A stretch of DNA of 64,000 nt from Chryseobacterium sp. MA9 (GTDB lineage Bacteria; Bacteroidota; Bacteroidia; Flavobacteriales; Weeksellaceae), in the NCBI RefSeq assembly GCF_024399315.1, contig NZ_CP075170.1, positions 4,278,001 to 4,342,000 on the forward strand. The letters are read 5' to 3'. Below the pieces are notes generated by a model. That model did no database searches. It was not told the origin of the DNA and saw only the letters and a list, made by a program, of their open reading frames with translations. Shown one piece after another: positions 15,781 to 26,030 of the stretch. Made by a program: the position numbers and the translations under genes. Numbering within the stretch: position 1 is the first letter of the stretch; every line of letters begins with the position of its first letter.

Positions 15781-16629
15781 TTAATCCAAATGCATGTTGT
15801 CTATCAACCTTACACCATCTACAACCACTACAATAAAGGCTCTGAATTTTCTGTCCTTATAGAAGAAATCAGTTTCTTGTAGAGTGTTTTCATCGGCAAT
15901 CAGAAAGTATTCCAGCTTCATTCCCTGCTGGTTATCAAAAATATCTGTTACCCTTTCCTTTATTTCCGGTATTGTAACGGTTCTGAACCAGTCGTTTACC
16001 TTTTTTAAAGTTTCATAAATGATTTTAGAAGCTTCTTTTCGGTCTTCATGAAGTCTCTGGTTTCTTGAGCTTAATGCCAATCCGTTTTCTGCCCTGTAGA
16101 TAGGAACTCCTGATATCTTAACGGGAAGATGTTTTTTATCTACCATCTTTTTAATAATAGCAAGCTGCTGAAAGTCTTTTTCTCCAAAATAAGCATTATC
16201 GGGCTGTATCTGTCTGAAAAGCTCTTCTACAACAGTTCCTACACCGTCAAAATGTCCCGGTCTGGATTTTCCTTCCATCTCATTTTCCAATCCATCAAAA
16301 TCATAGTGCTGGCTTTCAGTTTTCTCCGGGTAGATATCTGCTACCTCAGGGATGTAAACAGCATCTACAAGGCCTGAAGTTTGAAGAATAAGAATATCTC
16401 TGTTAACATCTCGTGGGTATTTTTCAAGATCTTCAGAATTGTTAAATTGGGTTGGATTTACAAAAATTGAAGAAATTACAAGGTCATTTTCTTTTCTTGC
16501 CTCTTCATACAGAGAAAGATGGCCTTTATGTAAAGCTCCCATAGTAGGTGCAAAGCCAATTCTTTTCCCCATTTCTTTCTGTCTTTCAATGAAATCCTGA
16601 AGGACTTTCCTGTTTTTTATAACTTCCAT
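15781..16629 (-). CDS. panC: Pantoate--beta-alanine ligase (pantothenate synthetase)
   Basis: 282 aa. The nucleotidyltransferase signature HxGH is HKGHLSL (His34-His37) after GFAPTMGALH; SIFVNPTQF and GEKDFQQLAII (pantoate and ATP contacts) follow, and ALSSRNQRL stands in for the KMSKS loop. It joins pantoate and beta-alanine with ATP, the last step to pantothenate. panB and panD are not adjacent. The promoter box TATTTTTG lies 20 nt upstream of the start. The gene is divergent from the glycogen synthase-like gene. Confidence 0.96.
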   Translation of the reverse strand: MEVIKNRKVLQDFIERQKEMGKRIGFAPTMGALHKGHLSLYEEARKENDLVISSIFVNPTQFNNSEDLEKYPRDVNRDILILQTSGLVDAVYIPEVADIYPEKTESQHYDFDGLENEMEGKSRPGHFDGVGTVVEELFRQIQPDNAYFGEKDFQQLAIIKKMVDKKHLPVKISGVPIYRAENGLALSSRNQRLHEDRKEASKIIYETLKKVNDWFRTVTIPEIKERVTDIFDNQQGMKLEYFLIADENTLQETDFFYKDRKFRAFIVVVVDGVRLIDNMHLD

Positions 16630-16649
16630 AGTTTATTTTAATGCTATTT

Positions 16650-16657
16650 CAAAAATA
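16650..16657 (-). promoter_or_regulatory. TAnnTTTG promoter box for panC
   Basis: Minus-strand TATTTTTG, 20 nt before the ATG at 16629. Confidence 0.55.
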
Positions 16658-16753
16658 GTAAAAATATCGTATAATAATATGCACTTTTAATAATTTGGAA
16701 AAGGGAATTTTCGTAAAAAAATGTTAATTAAAATAATGTTGGATGTTTTTTTG

Positions 16754-16761
16754 TAATTTTG
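16754..16761 (+). promoter_or_regulatory. TAnnTTTG promoter box for the glycogen synthase-like operon
   Basis: TAATTTTG, 39 nt before the ATG at 16801. It overlaps a TTG that would extend the protein by 14 residues, which argues for the ATG. Confidence 0.55.
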
Positions 16762-16800
16762 CACATTAAAGCATTTTTACAAAAATTAGATAGAAAGTTT

Positions 16801-17571
16801 ATGCCGAATCAAAAAATACTGTACATTACTACAGAGATGTATCCATATCAGGAAGATACCAATATGGCTGCAGTGGTAAACAAAATGGCACTTAAGATGC
16901 ACAATGAAGGCAATGATGTAAGAGTTTTTATGCCAAGATTTGGACAAATAAGTGAGAGGAAATTCCAGCTTCATGAGGTGATCCGTCTTTCAGGAATGAA
17001 TATTATTATCAATGACCTGGACCAGCCTCTTATCATTAAAGTAGCGTCTCTTCCGGGGGAAAGACTTCAGGTTTACTTTATTGACAACGAAGAATACTTC
17101 AAAAGAAAACAATACTATTTTGACGATGAAGGAAATCCTTTCGAAGACAACGACGAAAGAGCTATTTTCTTTGCCAGAGGAGTTATTGAAACTATTAAGA
17201 AACTGAATTGGGTGCCGGATGTAATCCATTTGAATGGATGGATGGCTTCTTTTGTCCCAATTTATCTTAAAACTTACTACGAATCAGATACTTATTTCAA
17301 AGACGCGAAAATTGTACTTTCTCTCTACAATGAGAAAGATACGGACCTGGATAAAAAGATCGCCGAAAAACTACAGTTTGATAATATTTCAGGATTAAAA
17401 GCGTTAGATAACCCAACAATCAAAAGTTTTGTTATCGAAAGTATGAACTATGTAAATGCTATTGTGAAAGGTGACGAGTTTCTGGATGAAGACCTGGATA
17501 AGGCTTTCAATGAAACCGCTACTGAGAAGTCGGAATATCTTGACATAGATTCTATAAATCAACTTTATTAA
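16801..17571 (+). CDS. Glycogen/starch synthase N-terminal-domain protein (GT5-like, short)
   Basis: 256 aa from the ATG at 16801 (MPNQKILYITTEMYPY...). The sequence matches the N-terminal Rossmann half of glycogen synthase GlgA: TEMYPYQEDTN at the ADP-glucose end, NEGNDVRVFMPRFGQ, and PDVIHLNGWMASFVPIYLK, the equivalent of the DWHTGL segment. The C-terminal GT-B half is absent and the tail is acidic, so the protein is only half the length of GlgA. This short form is widespread in Flavobacteriia as far as I recall. Whether it is catalytic alone is doubtful. It is followed after 13 bp by the DUF4270 gene and then glmS, which suggests a transcript linked to sugar and envelope metabolism. Confidence 0.8.
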   Translation: MPNQKILYITTEMYPYQEDTNMAAVVNKMALKMHNEGNDVRVFMPRFGQISERKFQLHEVIRLSGMNIIINDLDQPLIIKVASLPGERLQVYFIDNEEYFKRKQYYFDDEGNPFEDNDERAIFFARGVIETIKKLNWVPDVIHLNGWMASFVPIYLKTYYESDTYFKDAKIVLSLYNEKDTDLDKKIAEKLQFDNISGLKALDNPTIKSFVIESMNYVNAIVKGDEFLDEDLDKAFNETATEKSEYLDIDSINQLY

Positions 17572-17584
17572 AAACACATTTTTA

Positions 17585-19225
17585 ATGACTCATAATCTTA
17601 AAAGGACCTTCGCCATGCTTTTATTGGCGATTTTCGGAAGTACAATCCTTTATAACTGTGAACCGGATCCGGATTCTCTTGGTGAACAGTTGTTCAATGA
17701 TGATGCAGCACAAGGTAATGAAATTGCATATCCAGTTATCGCATACAATTATGACAACAATGATTCAATCAGAAGTGATGCTGCCAGATTAATCAGCGGA
17801 CTGAGCGAAACAGGGGCAGTCTCTACTGTTGGTGTTCTTGGAGCTTTTACTGAAAGTCAGTTTGGAATGCAGAGAGCCTCTTATGTTACTCAGCTAAGAA
17901 TGCCGGTTGATAATTATGACTTTAATGGAGCCAATCCAAAAGTAGACTCCGTTGTTCTTGTAGTGAGACCACCGGTGAATACCGCTTCTAATACCTATTT
18001 CTTTGAAAGTGACTCCATAAAAACAAATACATTTGAGAAAAGTGATTTTCCGGTAGATGGAGTGGCTACAGCCGTTTCAATTGAGAAGAAAACATATCCT
18101 GTTCGTAAATACGGTAAAATAGGTGGCGCTTCAAAATCAATGAAAATTAATGTACACGAAGTAACTACGTTCTTAGATTCAAATGATGATAAGTTCAAAC
18201 GTTCCAATGCGGGTACAAGTATAAGTACTGGTGAGTTATTAGGATCAGGAGTGTTTGATGGTAACATTAATTCTATATCTGTTACCAAGAAATCTGATAA
18301 TTCAGTTGTATTTACAGGGAATCTTGGTTTCAGAATGAAACTTAGCAATACAAACTTTTTCCAGACCCATATTCTTGATAAAAAAGGAAAACCTGAACTT
18401 CAGGATGCTTCTAACTTTATCAGATATTTTAAAGGAATAAAAATTTCTGTGGATGAAACGGATAGATATCTTTATCAGTTCTCTCCTAATGACCTTCAGC
18501 TTATCATGTATTATAAATATGATAAAACAGAAAACGGAACAACAACAAGGCCGCAAACAAATCTTGCTTTCAACCTAGGAGGTGCTAATGCTCATATCGG
18601 ACTTTATGAATATAACAATGCCGGGACTCCTGCGGACAATGCAGTAGCAGCAAGCAATTCTTCTGTAGGTGATGAAAAGCTGTATATTCAGGGAATGGGT
18701 GGTCCTTCTGTAGTAATGAAAATTCAGGATGAGACCATTGCAAAACTTAGGAAGCTCTATGTCGAAAATAAAGCAGGTATTTTAAGTGCTAAGATAAGAG
18801 TATACGTAGATCCTTTAAGCTGGAAGAATACAAACTCAACGGAAGACCGTAGATTTACAATTTTAACGAATCCATTGGTTAGTAATACTATTGATTTCTC
18901 AAAATTAGCTTATACCTCAGACTTGTCAACAGGACTTGGGCTATATAATTATAATAAGGATAAAGATTACTATGACATTGTAGTAACAAAAACAGTCAAG
19001 GATCTTGTTGAAGAAGCAAAAGATGCTGATGGGAAGTTAATTGTTAATAAACCATTGGTAATCAGTGCTGGAACATTTGCAGCAAATGCTACAGGAACCC
19101 TTTTAGGAGTTCGTAATACAACAAGAGCATTTGATATGAACAGAATTATTCTTACAGGTATAGATAAAGCGAATACCAATCCAAAAAGAATCCAGCTGCT
19201 GGTGACTTACGCGACGAAAAAATAA
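17585..19225 (+). CDS. DUF4270 family lipoprotein
   Basis: 546 aa. The signal ends ILYNC with Cys26, a loose lipobox, followed by EPDPDSLGEQLF, the conserved beginning of DUF4270 proteins. The body is beta-rich with repeated Ser/Thr/Asn stretches, contains the typical TESQFGMQRASYVTQLR segment near residue 95 and YKFDKTENG-like strands, and ends in a strand (RIQLLVTYATKK) as an outer-membrane-facing beta protein would. The role is unknown. It sits between glycogen synthase-like and glmS, an order that I recall from other Flavobacteriia, and is 38 bp ahead of glmS. Confidence 0.85.
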   Translation: MTHNLKRTFAMLLLAIFGSTILYNCEPDPDSLGEQLFNDDAAQGNEIAYPVIAYNYDNNDSIRSDAARLISGLSETGAVSTVGVLGAFTESQFGMQRASYVTQLRMPVDNYDFNGANPKVDSVVLVVRPPVNTASNTYFFESDSIKTNTFEKSDFPVDGVATAVSIEKKTYPVRKYGKIGGASKSMKINVHEVTTFLDSNDDKFKRSNAGTSISTGELLGSGVFDGNINSISVTKKSDNSVVFTGNLGFRMKLSNTNFFQTHILDKKGKPELQDASNFIRYFKGIKISVDETDRYLYQFSPNDLQLIMYYKYDKTENGTTTRPQTNLAFNLGGANAHIGLYEYNNAGTPADNAVAASNSSVGDEKLYIQGMGGPSVVMKIQDETIAKLRKLYVENKAGILSAKIRVYVDPLSWKNTNSTEDRRFTILTNPLVSNTIDFSKLAYTSDLSTGLGLYNYNKDKDYYDIVVTKTVKDLVEEAKDADGKLIVNKPLVISAGTFAANATGTLLGVRNTTRAFDMNRIILTGIDKANTNPKRIQLLVTYATKK

Positions 19226-19263
19226 AATACAATAAATACAAAATACACTAGACAAAATATAAT

Positions 19264-21117
19264 ATGTGCGGAATAGTAGGATATACAGGTTTTCAAGACG
19301 CTTACGAAATTGTAATTAATGGTCTTAGAAGATTAGAATATAGAGGGTATGACAGTGCCGGAATTGTTTTAGAAGGTTCAAACAATAAGCTTGAAGTAGA
19401 AAAAACAAAAGGTAAGGTTGAGGATTTGGTGAATATTTCGAAAGAATTAAAAGGGAAATATAAAATTGGAATGGGGCACACGCGTTGGGCAACCCACGGA
19501 GTTCCAAGTGATAGAAACTCCCATCCGCACTTGTCAAACAATGGAAAAATAGCAGTTGTACATAATGGTATTATTGAAAACTATGATACTATTAAAACAA
19601 TGCTTACGGAAAAAGGATTTACTTTCAAATCAGAAACTGATACAGAAGTATTGGTAAACCTTTTCCAGTATTTTATGGATATTAATCCTGAAACTGATTT
19701 CCCGACTGCAGTAAGATATGCATTGAATGAAGTATATGGAGCCTATGCAATCACTGTACTTCATGAAGATTATCCTGGAGTATTGGTAGTAGGAAGATTA
19801 GGTTCTCCTCTTGCTATCGGAATCGGAGACAAAGAATATTTTATTGCATCTGATGCTTCTCCTTTCGTAGAATTTACAAAAGAAGCTATTTACCTTGAAG
19901 AAGGGCATATGGCAACAATCTCTCTTGAAAATGGAGTAGATATCAGAACTATCAATGAAAACTCTAAAATTGAGCCGGAAATTCAGGAGCTTAAAATGAG
20001 CCTGGAGCAGATCGAAAAAGGTGGATACGAGCATTTCATGCTTAAAGAAATCTTTGAACAGCCTAAGTCTGTACACGATACAATGAGAGGGAGACTTCTT
20101 GTAGATGAAGGAGTAATTAAAATGGCAGGGATCTGGGATCATGTTGAAAAGTTTAAAAATGCCAACAGAATTATTATTATTGCTTGTGGTACTTCATGGC
20201 ATGCTGGTCTTATCGGAGAATACTTGATTGAAGAATATGCAAGAATTCCTGTTGAAGTAGAATACGCATCAGAATTCAGATACAGAAATCCAATCATTAC
20301 TGATAAAGATGTGGTGATTGCCATTTCTCAGTCCGGAGAAACAGCTGATACGATGGCTGCTTTAAAGCTGGCAAAAGAAAAAGGTGCATTTATATATGGT
20401 ATATGTAATGTTGTAGATTCTTCAATTGCAAGAATTACTGATGCTGGTTCGTATACACATGCCGGTCCGGAAATCGGGGTTGCTTCTACAAAAGCATTTA
20501 CGGCACAGCTTACTATTCTTACTTTAATCGCATTTAAATTAGGAAAACACAACGGAAACTTAGGAAACGCTGAATTTATGAGCTTAATTGCTGAGCTTGA
20601 TGCTATCCCTAAGAAAATAGAAGATGTGTTGAATACGACCCACGAGCTGACTCAAAATATTGCAAAAGACTTTGTGAAGGCTACAAACTTCCTTTATTTA
20701 GGAAGAGGATACAATTATCCGGCTGCCCTTGAGGGAGCATTAAAATTAAAAGAAATTTCTTACATCCATGCAGAAGGATACCCGGCTGCAGAAATGAAGC
20801 ACGGTCCAATTGCCCTGATCGACGAAAACATGCCAATTGTAATTATAGCACCTAAAAAAGGACACTATGATAAAATTGTAAGTAATGTTCAGGAAATTAA
20901 AGCGAGAAAAGGTAAAATTATCGCTGTAGTAAATAAAGGAGACCGTCAGGTGAGTGAAATGGCAGATTATGTTATTGAAATCCCTGAAACTTCAGAATGT
21001 TTCTCACCTATCGTTGCTTCCGTACCTCTGCAACTGCTTGCTTATTACATTGCAGTATATAGAGGGGCAAACGTAGATCAACCGAGAAACCTTGCAAAAT
21101 CTGTTACCGTGGAATAA
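19264..21117 (+). CDS. glmS: Glutamine--fructose-6-phosphate aminotransferase (isomerizing)
   Basis: 617 aa. It starts MCGIVGYTG, so Cys2 becomes the N-terminal nucleophile of the glutaminase domain (about 1-240; HTRWATHG, HNGIIENY, SETDTEV). Two SIS domains follow (ACGTSWHAGL, SQSGETADT, STKAFTAQL, GRGYNYPAALEGALKLKEISYIHAEGY) and the family ends LAKSVTVE. The enzyme makes glucosamine-6-phosphate for peptidoglycan and LPS. There is no space for a glmS ribozyme upstream (38 bp). Probably cotranscribed with the preceding two genes. Confidence 0.98.
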   Translation: MCGIVGYTGFQDAYEIVINGLRRLEYRGYDSAGIVLEGSNNKLEVEKTKGKVEDLVNISKELKGKYKIGMGHTRWATHGVPSDRNSHPHLSNNGKIAVVHNGIIENYDTIKTMLTEKGFTFKSETDTEVLVNLFQYFMDINPETDFPTAVRYALNEVYGAYAITVLHEDYPGVLVVGRLGSPLAIGIGDKEYFIASDASPFVEFTKEAIYLEEGHMATISLENGVDIRTINENSKIEPEIQELKMSLEQIEKGGYEHFMLKEIFEQPKSVHDTMRGRLLVDEGVIKMAGIWDHVEKFKNANRIIIIACGTSWHAGLIGEYLIEEYARIPVEVEYASEFRYRNPIITDKDVVIAISQSGETADTMAALKLAKEKGAFIYGICNVVDSSIARITDAGSYTHAGPEIGVASTKAFTAQLTILTLIAFKLGKHNGNLGNAEFMSLIAELDAIPKKIEDVLNTTHELTQNIAKDFVKATNFLYLGRGYNYPAALEGALKLKEISYIHAEGYPAAEMKHGPIALIDENMPIVIIAPKKGHYDKIVSNVQEIKARKGKIIAVVNKGDRQVSEMADYVIEIPETSECFSPIVASVPLQLLAYYIAVYRGANVDQPRNLAKSVTVE

Positions 21118-21225
21118 AAAGTAGTTGTAAATAAAATAAATTTAGATTTCTTCCGTTATTTCAAAAAAAATCTTAAAAGTTTCTTAAAAAAATTATATAT
21201 TTACGGCTTAATTATAAAAATTAAC

Positions 21226-22650
21226 ATGAAAAGGATATTTCTTTTATTATTGTCTGCGTCGGTAGCATCGGTATCTTGTTCAGGTGGTGGCAGCTCTTCT
21301 GTAGGGAAGCCAGGAACAAAAGGAGAATTGATACCAAGAGAAAAAACTAAATCATTTGTTGCGGAAAGACCATACGGAATGGTTGCAATTCCTGCAGGTT
21401 CATTTGTTGCTGGTTTAGCAGACCAGGATCCAACAAATACTCCTGAAAAAGCAGCATTGAAGACAGTTACTGTTTCTTCTTTCTTCATGGATGAAGCAGA
21501 GACTACCAACTCGGAGTACAGAGTATTTATCAACTATGTAAGAGACTCTATTGCGAGAACTTTACTTGCTGAAGCTGCCGGAGAAGGTGGTGATGAAGGC
21601 GGACGTAAAGGAGCTAGCATAGGGGATTATGCATACCTTGCTAAAAAAGAAGAAAATTTAACACCTTATCAAGAATATATGGAAGGCCAGGGCGGCCGAG
21701 AAGACGGAAGTTATGATGCCAGCAAAAGATTAGATTGGAAAATTCCTTTGCACTGGAGCACAACAAAATATCCGGATGTAGAATACGCAGAAGTTTTAGA
21801 ATCTATGTATCTACCTTCTTCTTCCAGAATTGGAAACGAAAGAATTTTAGATGTAAGCAAGCTTAAATATACTTACCGTTGGGGAGATATGGACGCTGCG
21901 GTTGCAGATAACGAAAGAGGAGCTAATTACCTGAAAAGCGAAAGTATCGCGATCTATCCTGATACTACAGTTTGGGTAAAAGATTTCCACTTTGCTTACA
22001 ATGAGCCATTGTTTGAACAGTATTTCTGGCACAAGGCTTACAAAGACTATCCTGTTGTTGGGGTAACCTGGGATCAGGCAAGGGCTTATTGTAACTTCAG
22101 ATCTAAATTGAAAACAGATTACAACGAAAGTTTAAAAAGAAAAAAACAAAGACCATTAGAATTCCGTCTTCCAACAGAGACAGAATGGGAATATGCTGCC
22201 AGAGGAGGAATGCAAAATGCTACTTATCCTTGGGGTGGTCCATATTTAATGGATGACAGAGGTTGTTACCTTGCTAACTTCAAACCGAAGAGAGGTAACT
22301 ACATGGAAGATGAGAAAAAAGGTACTTATACATATACAGCTCCAGTTAAGAAATTTAAGAAAAATGGGTTTGGGTTATTTGATATGGCTGGAAACGTTTC
22401 TGAATGGACATTATCTTCGTTTAACAATTCATCAGCTGGATTCACTTCTACATTAAATCCTTCTACTAAGGATAAAAAAGATACGAAGAAATCTGTAAGA
22501 GGTGGATCTTGGAAAGATATAGGATATGCACTAATGACAGGTGCTAGAGATTGGGAAAGAAAAGATTCTGCAAGAAGCTATATCGGATTTAGAACTGTAC
22601 AGGATATTCCTGAAGCAGCTGTTAAACCAAGAAGAGTTAACAGAAATTAA
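21226..22650 (+). CDS. gldK: T9SS/gliding lipoprotein GldK (PorK)
   Basis: 474 aa. Lipoprotein signal (residues 1-18, ASVSC). The body is a formylglycine-generating-enzyme-like (SUMF1) fold: MVAIPAGSFVAG, SSFFMDEAETTNSEYRVF, PVVGVTWDQARAYCNF, RLPTETEWEYAARGG, FDMAGNVSEWT and GFRTV. It lacks enzyme function in this family; with GldN it forms the periplasmic ring on the outer membrane of the type IX secretion system. It is first in gldK-L-M-N, transcribed from its own leader; the box TATATTTA upstream is only a partial promoter match. Confidence 0.97.
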   Translation: MKRIFLLLLSASVASVSCSGGGSSSVGKPGTKGELIPREKTKSFVAERPYGMVAIPAGSFVAGLADQDPTNTPEKAALKTVTVSSFFMDEAETTNSEYRVFINYVRDSIARTLLAEAAGEGGDEGGRKGASIGDYAYLAKKEENLTPYQEYMEGQGGREDGSYDASKRLDWKIPLHWSTTKYPDVEYAEVLESMYLPSSSRIGNERILDVSKLKYTYRWGDMDAAVADNERGANYLKSESIAIYPDTTVWVKDFHFAYNEPLFEQYFWHKAYKDYPVVGVTWDQARAYCNFRSKLKTDYNESLKRKKQRPLEFRLPTETEWEYAARGGMQNATYPWGGPYLMDDRGCYLANFKPKRGNYMEDEKKGTYTYTAPVKKFKKNGFGLFDMAGNVSEWTLSSFNNSSAGFTSTLNPSTKDKKDTKKSVRGGSWKDIGYALMTGARDWERKDSARSYIGFRTVQDIPEAAVKPRRVNRN

Positions 22651-22703
22651 TCAGACAATTTTTCAATAACAATTTTATTTAACATTAAAAAAACTAACTC
22701 AAT

Positions 22704-23402
22704 ATGTTTAAGACTAAAGATGCTTGGATGAATTTCTTTTATTCATTCGGTGCTGCAATTGTAATTCTTGGAGCTTGGCTTAAAATTACTCACATTACCT
22801 TGGGACCAATTAACGGTAATATCGCTCTTACCGTGGGACTTATTACTGAGGCGATTATCTTTATCATTTTTGCATTTGACCCTCCAAAATCTGAAGAGTC
22901 TTATGCTTGGGAAAATGTTTATCCTGAATTATTAGATAAGCATGCTAATCCTAATCCATTACACTCTAATGTATCTTCTAGAAATAACAATGCTGCAGCT
23001 CAATTTGCTGAATTAGAAAATTCTCTTTCTACCAAATTGGATAAAATGCTTGAGGACGCTAGATTGGATGTTCAATTATTTGAAAGATTAAGAACAGGAA
23101 TTGATAAATTCTCAAACTCTGTTGATCAGATCAATCAAACAGTTGACGTATCTGCTTCTACTCATAAATATAATGATCAATTAAATAAAGCTGCTCAGCA
23201 TATGGAAAGCATGAATGCTCTTTATGCAATGCAACTTGAAAGCGGTAAAAAACAATCTGAATTTGCTAATAAATATGTAGCAGATATGCAGAAATCTGCA
23301 GAGCAATCTGAGAAATTCAATCAAGAGCTACAAGGTTTAACTTCTAATCTTAATAACTTAAATAGAGTTTATGGTGGTATGCTAACTGCTATGAAGTCTT
23401 AA
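22704..23402 (+). CDS. gldL: T9SS/gliding motor protein GldL (PorL)
   Basis: 232 aa. Two transmembrane helices at about 9-28 and 37-57, with Lys27 and Glu49 at the positions reported as functional in Flavobacterium johnsoniae GldL, where Glu49 couples proton flow to rotation. A long cytoplasmic coiled-coil tail follows. With GldM it forms the inner-membrane motor driving secretion and gliding. It lies between gldK and gldM with the normal order. Confidence 0.97.
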   Translation: MFKTKDAWMNFFYSFGAAIVILGAWLKITHITLGPINGNIALTVGLITEAIIFIIFAFDPPKSEESYAWENVYPELLDKHANPNPLHSNVSSRNNNAAAQFAELENSLSTKLDKMLEDARLDVQLFERLRTGIDKFSNSVDQINQTVDVSASTHKYNDQLNKAAQHMESMNALYAMQLESGKKQSEFANKYVADMQKSAEQSEKFNQELQGLTSNLNNLNRVYGGMLTAMKS

Positions 23403-23454
23403 TTCCTAACCATTTCTAAATTTAACTACTTAATCAAAAAACAAAGAAAAGAGA

Positions 23455-25047
23455 ATGGCACAAGGAAAACAGACCCCTCGTCAGAAGATGATCAACCTGA
23501 TGTATTTGGTGTTCATCGCGATGATGGCCCTAAATATTGATGCAGAAATCATCAGATCATACTATGACTCTACCAGAGCATTGAATGAAACCAGAACTTT
23601 AACAGAAAAAAAGAACGAGAAGATCTTTGAAAGAACGCTGGAAGCTAAGGCTCAGCAAGTTCCGGATACCTACGCACAGCCTTGGGCTCAGTACAAAGTA
23701 TTGAAAACCAAAATTGATGCATTGGTGAAATCTGCTCAGGATGTTAAAGATTTGTTGAAAAAACAATCTGAATTTCATGATAAAGATCCTAAAACAGGAA
23801 AAGATATTGATGTAAGTGAAAACTTTGCTGCACTTAACAACAACGAAGCAACTACTGAATATTTCTTCAAAGAAGGAGATGAAAATACTCCATCAAAGAA
23901 TGCATTAGATCTGAAAGCTAAAATAGATGACGTAAGAAACTACATCAATACTACTTTTGGAAGCAATGGCCAGTTACAGGATTTAGTGGCAAGAGCTAAC
24001 AAGTCTCTTATTGCGGAGTATCCTAAAGGAACATCTCCAAATGAAAAGACTTGGTTCCAGAATAAATTTTATCATCAGCCGCTAATTGCTGCAATATCTA
24101 ACCTGGAGATTATCCAAAATGATGCCAGAAACGTTCAGTCTGATGCATTAGCATTATTACTTCAGGAAAAAGTAGATGCGAATATTAAATTCTCAAGCTA
24201 CGAGCCTATCGTTTCAGGTCCGGTTGATATCCAGGCAGGAAAACAAGCTGAAGTAAAAGTAATGTTAGGAACTTATTCTAACAGTAATAAGATCAGCATC
24301 TCTGGTGTAAGCAGAGTAGAGAATGGTAAAGGTATTACTCAAATTTCAGGTTCTGGAATTGGTGAACATAAATTAGGAGGTACTATTACATTAACAGATG
24401 CTTCAGGGAAGCCACAATCTTTCCCTTGGACACATACTTATAATGTAATTGCAGGACCAAGAGAAGTAAAACTTGAAAAAGGACTATTACTTTCTGCAGA
24501 CAAAATGAATGTAATGTATAGAGGACTTGAGAACCCTGTTTCAGGATCAATCTTAGGTGCAGACAATTCTAAACTTTCATTATCTGCTGCAGGAGCTACT
24601 GTGAAAGGTAAAGGTCCGGGTAAATGGGATGTAACTCCTACTACAGGAAATGTAGTTAAGTTAACATTATCAGGAACAGATCCATATGGTAAGACAGTTT
24701 CTCAGGTATTTGAATACAGAATTAAGAATATTCCTAGACCTCAGGGTCAGATCAGAGGTAAGGCTGTAAACTTTATGCCGGCAGGTTCTATACCTAATCA
24801 GATTGTATCAGCTACTTTACCTGACTTTGACTTCCCTGTTTCATTTACTGTAAATAGCTTCATTATCAAGCTGCCAGGTAAGGCAGGTACTCTGATTCAA
24901 GGTAGTTCATTATCAGGAGCAGAAGGTATGCTTAGAAACCTAAGACCTGGTGATGTAGTGCAGATCTATGATATTCAGGCTACGGCTACAGGGCTTGGAA
25001 ACCAGAGACTTAAGGAGATTTCACCTGTAATTATTAATGTACAATAA
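23455..25047 (+). CDS. gldM: T9SS/gliding motor protein GldM (PorM)
   Basis: 530 aa. A single N-terminal transmembrane helix (about 13-31: NLMYLVFIAMMALNI) is preceded by Arg9, the residue known to pair with GldL Glu49. The rest is periplasmic: a helical first domain (to about 215) and Ig-like domains ending in PVIINVQ. The GldM dimer spans the periplasm to the GldK/N ring. Confidence 0.97.
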   Translation: MAQGKQTPRQKMINLMYLVFIAMMALNIDAEIIRSYYDSTRALNETRTLTEKKNEKIFERTLEAKAQQVPDTYAQPWAQYKVLKTKIDALVKSAQDVKDLLKKQSEFHDKDPKTGKDIDVSENFAALNNNEATTEYFFKEGDENTPSKNALDLKAKIDDVRNYINTTFGSNGQLQDLVARANKSLIAEYPKGTSPNEKTWFQNKFYHQPLIAAISNLEIIQNDARNVQSDALALLLQEKVDANIKFSSYEPIVSGPVDIQAGKQAEVKVMLGTYSNSNKISISGVSRVENGKGITQISGSGIGEHKLGGTITLTDASGKPQSFPWTHTYNVIAGPREVKLEKGLLLSADKMNVMYRGLENPVSGSILGADNSKLSLSAAGATVKGKGPGKWDVTPTTGNVVKLTLSGTDPYGKTVSQVFEYRIKNIPRPQGQIRGKAVNFMPAGSIPNQIVSATLPDFDFPVSFTVNSFIIKLPGKAGTLIQGSSLSGAEGMLRNLRPGDVVQIYDIQATATGLGNQRLKEISPVIINVQ

Positions 25048-25069
25048 GGTTAATTTGTAAAATCATATT

Positions 25070-26008
25070 ATGAAAAAATATATTAGCACCCTTTTAGTTT
25101 TAGTTTCGGGATTCGCATTTTCCCAGACTATTCTGAATGCTGCTTCTCCCGAGGAATTTAGACAAATGAGATCTGAATCAATGAGAAAAGCAGGGGATAC
25201 TGTTATCAGCAATAAAGTAAAGCCTCTTGAATATGGTTTCGTTGATGACAAGGATATTTACAAAAGTATGTTTGTCTGGGAAATCATTGATATGAATGAT
25301 AAGATCAACCAGCCATTCTATTATGACAATCCGGATGGTCTTCTTTCAAGTTCTACAAGATCTTTATATCAGTTATTACTTGATGGAGCTCTTAAAGGAG
25401 ATATTAAGGAAGTTTATGATGACGAAAACTTTGTGACAAGACTTTCACCTGAAGCCATTCAGAAAAGATTGGAAAGTATAAGACTTGACGAAGAAGCAAT
25501 CGATATTCTTAACTCTGGAAGAACACTTACAGAAGACGAGAAAAAAAGATTAACAGATATCATCAGAACAACTACTGATAAAGTGAAAGTTCTTAAAGTG
25601 ATGGGTATGTGGTTTATCGATAAGAGAGATGGTCAAATGAAATACAGACCTTTAGGTATCGCAGCTATGGGACCAGATCCTACATCTGTTGGAAGAATTG
25701 GTCCTGACGGTCAGCCTTTAGCTGGTGCTGATGAATTGATCGACCTATTCTGGATTTATTATCCAAGTGCTCGTGATATTTTAGCAAACAATTATGTTTT
25801 CAATAGAAAAAATTCTTCTGCTGACCTATCTTTTGATGATATCATCAATGCAAGAAGATTCTCTTCTATTATCTATAAGTCTTCAAGCGGCTTAGGAGAT
25901 GGTACGATCAAAGACTATATTCCTAAAAATGCTGAAGAACAGCTGGAAGAAAGCGATAGAATCAAATCACAGATTCTTGACATGGAAAATGATATGTGGA
26001 ATTACTAG
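25070..26008 (+). CDS. gldN: T9SS/gliding protein GldN (PorN)
   Basis: 312 aa. Signal peptide residues 1-19 (ending FAFSQ). Contains the PorN/GldN core: VWEIIDMNDKINQPFYY, MGMWFIDKRDGQMKYRPLGIAA, and LFWIYYPSARDIL. It forms the ring with GldK. Last gene of the cluster; a hairpin terminator follows 22 bp after the stop. Confidence 0.97.
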   Translation: MKKYISTLLVLVSGFAFSQTILNAASPEEFRQMRSESMRKAGDTVISNKVKPLEYGFVDDKDIYKSMFVWEIIDMNDKINQPFYYDNPDGLLSSSTRSLYQLLLDGALKGDIKEVYDDENFVTRLSPEAIQKRLESIRLDEEAIDILNSGRTLTEDEKKRLTDIIRTTTDKVKVLKVMGMWFIDKRDGQMKYRPLGIAAMGPDPTSVGRIGPDGQPLAGADELIDLFWIYYPSARDILANNYVFNRKNSSADLSFDDIINARRFSSIIYKSSSGLGDGTIKDYIPKNAEEQLEESDRIKSQILDMENDMWNY

Positions 26009-26030
26009 ATTTCACTTGATATTTATAGAA

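Noticed and set aside
19225-19263. glmS ribozyme or riboswitch
   Set aside because: Only 38 bp separate the genes; no room for the ribozyme fold.
23455-25047. Antisense or shifted frames within gld, RND and RHS genes
   Set aside because: Long frames on the other strand lack start context and family likeness and fall entirely within well-supported genes.
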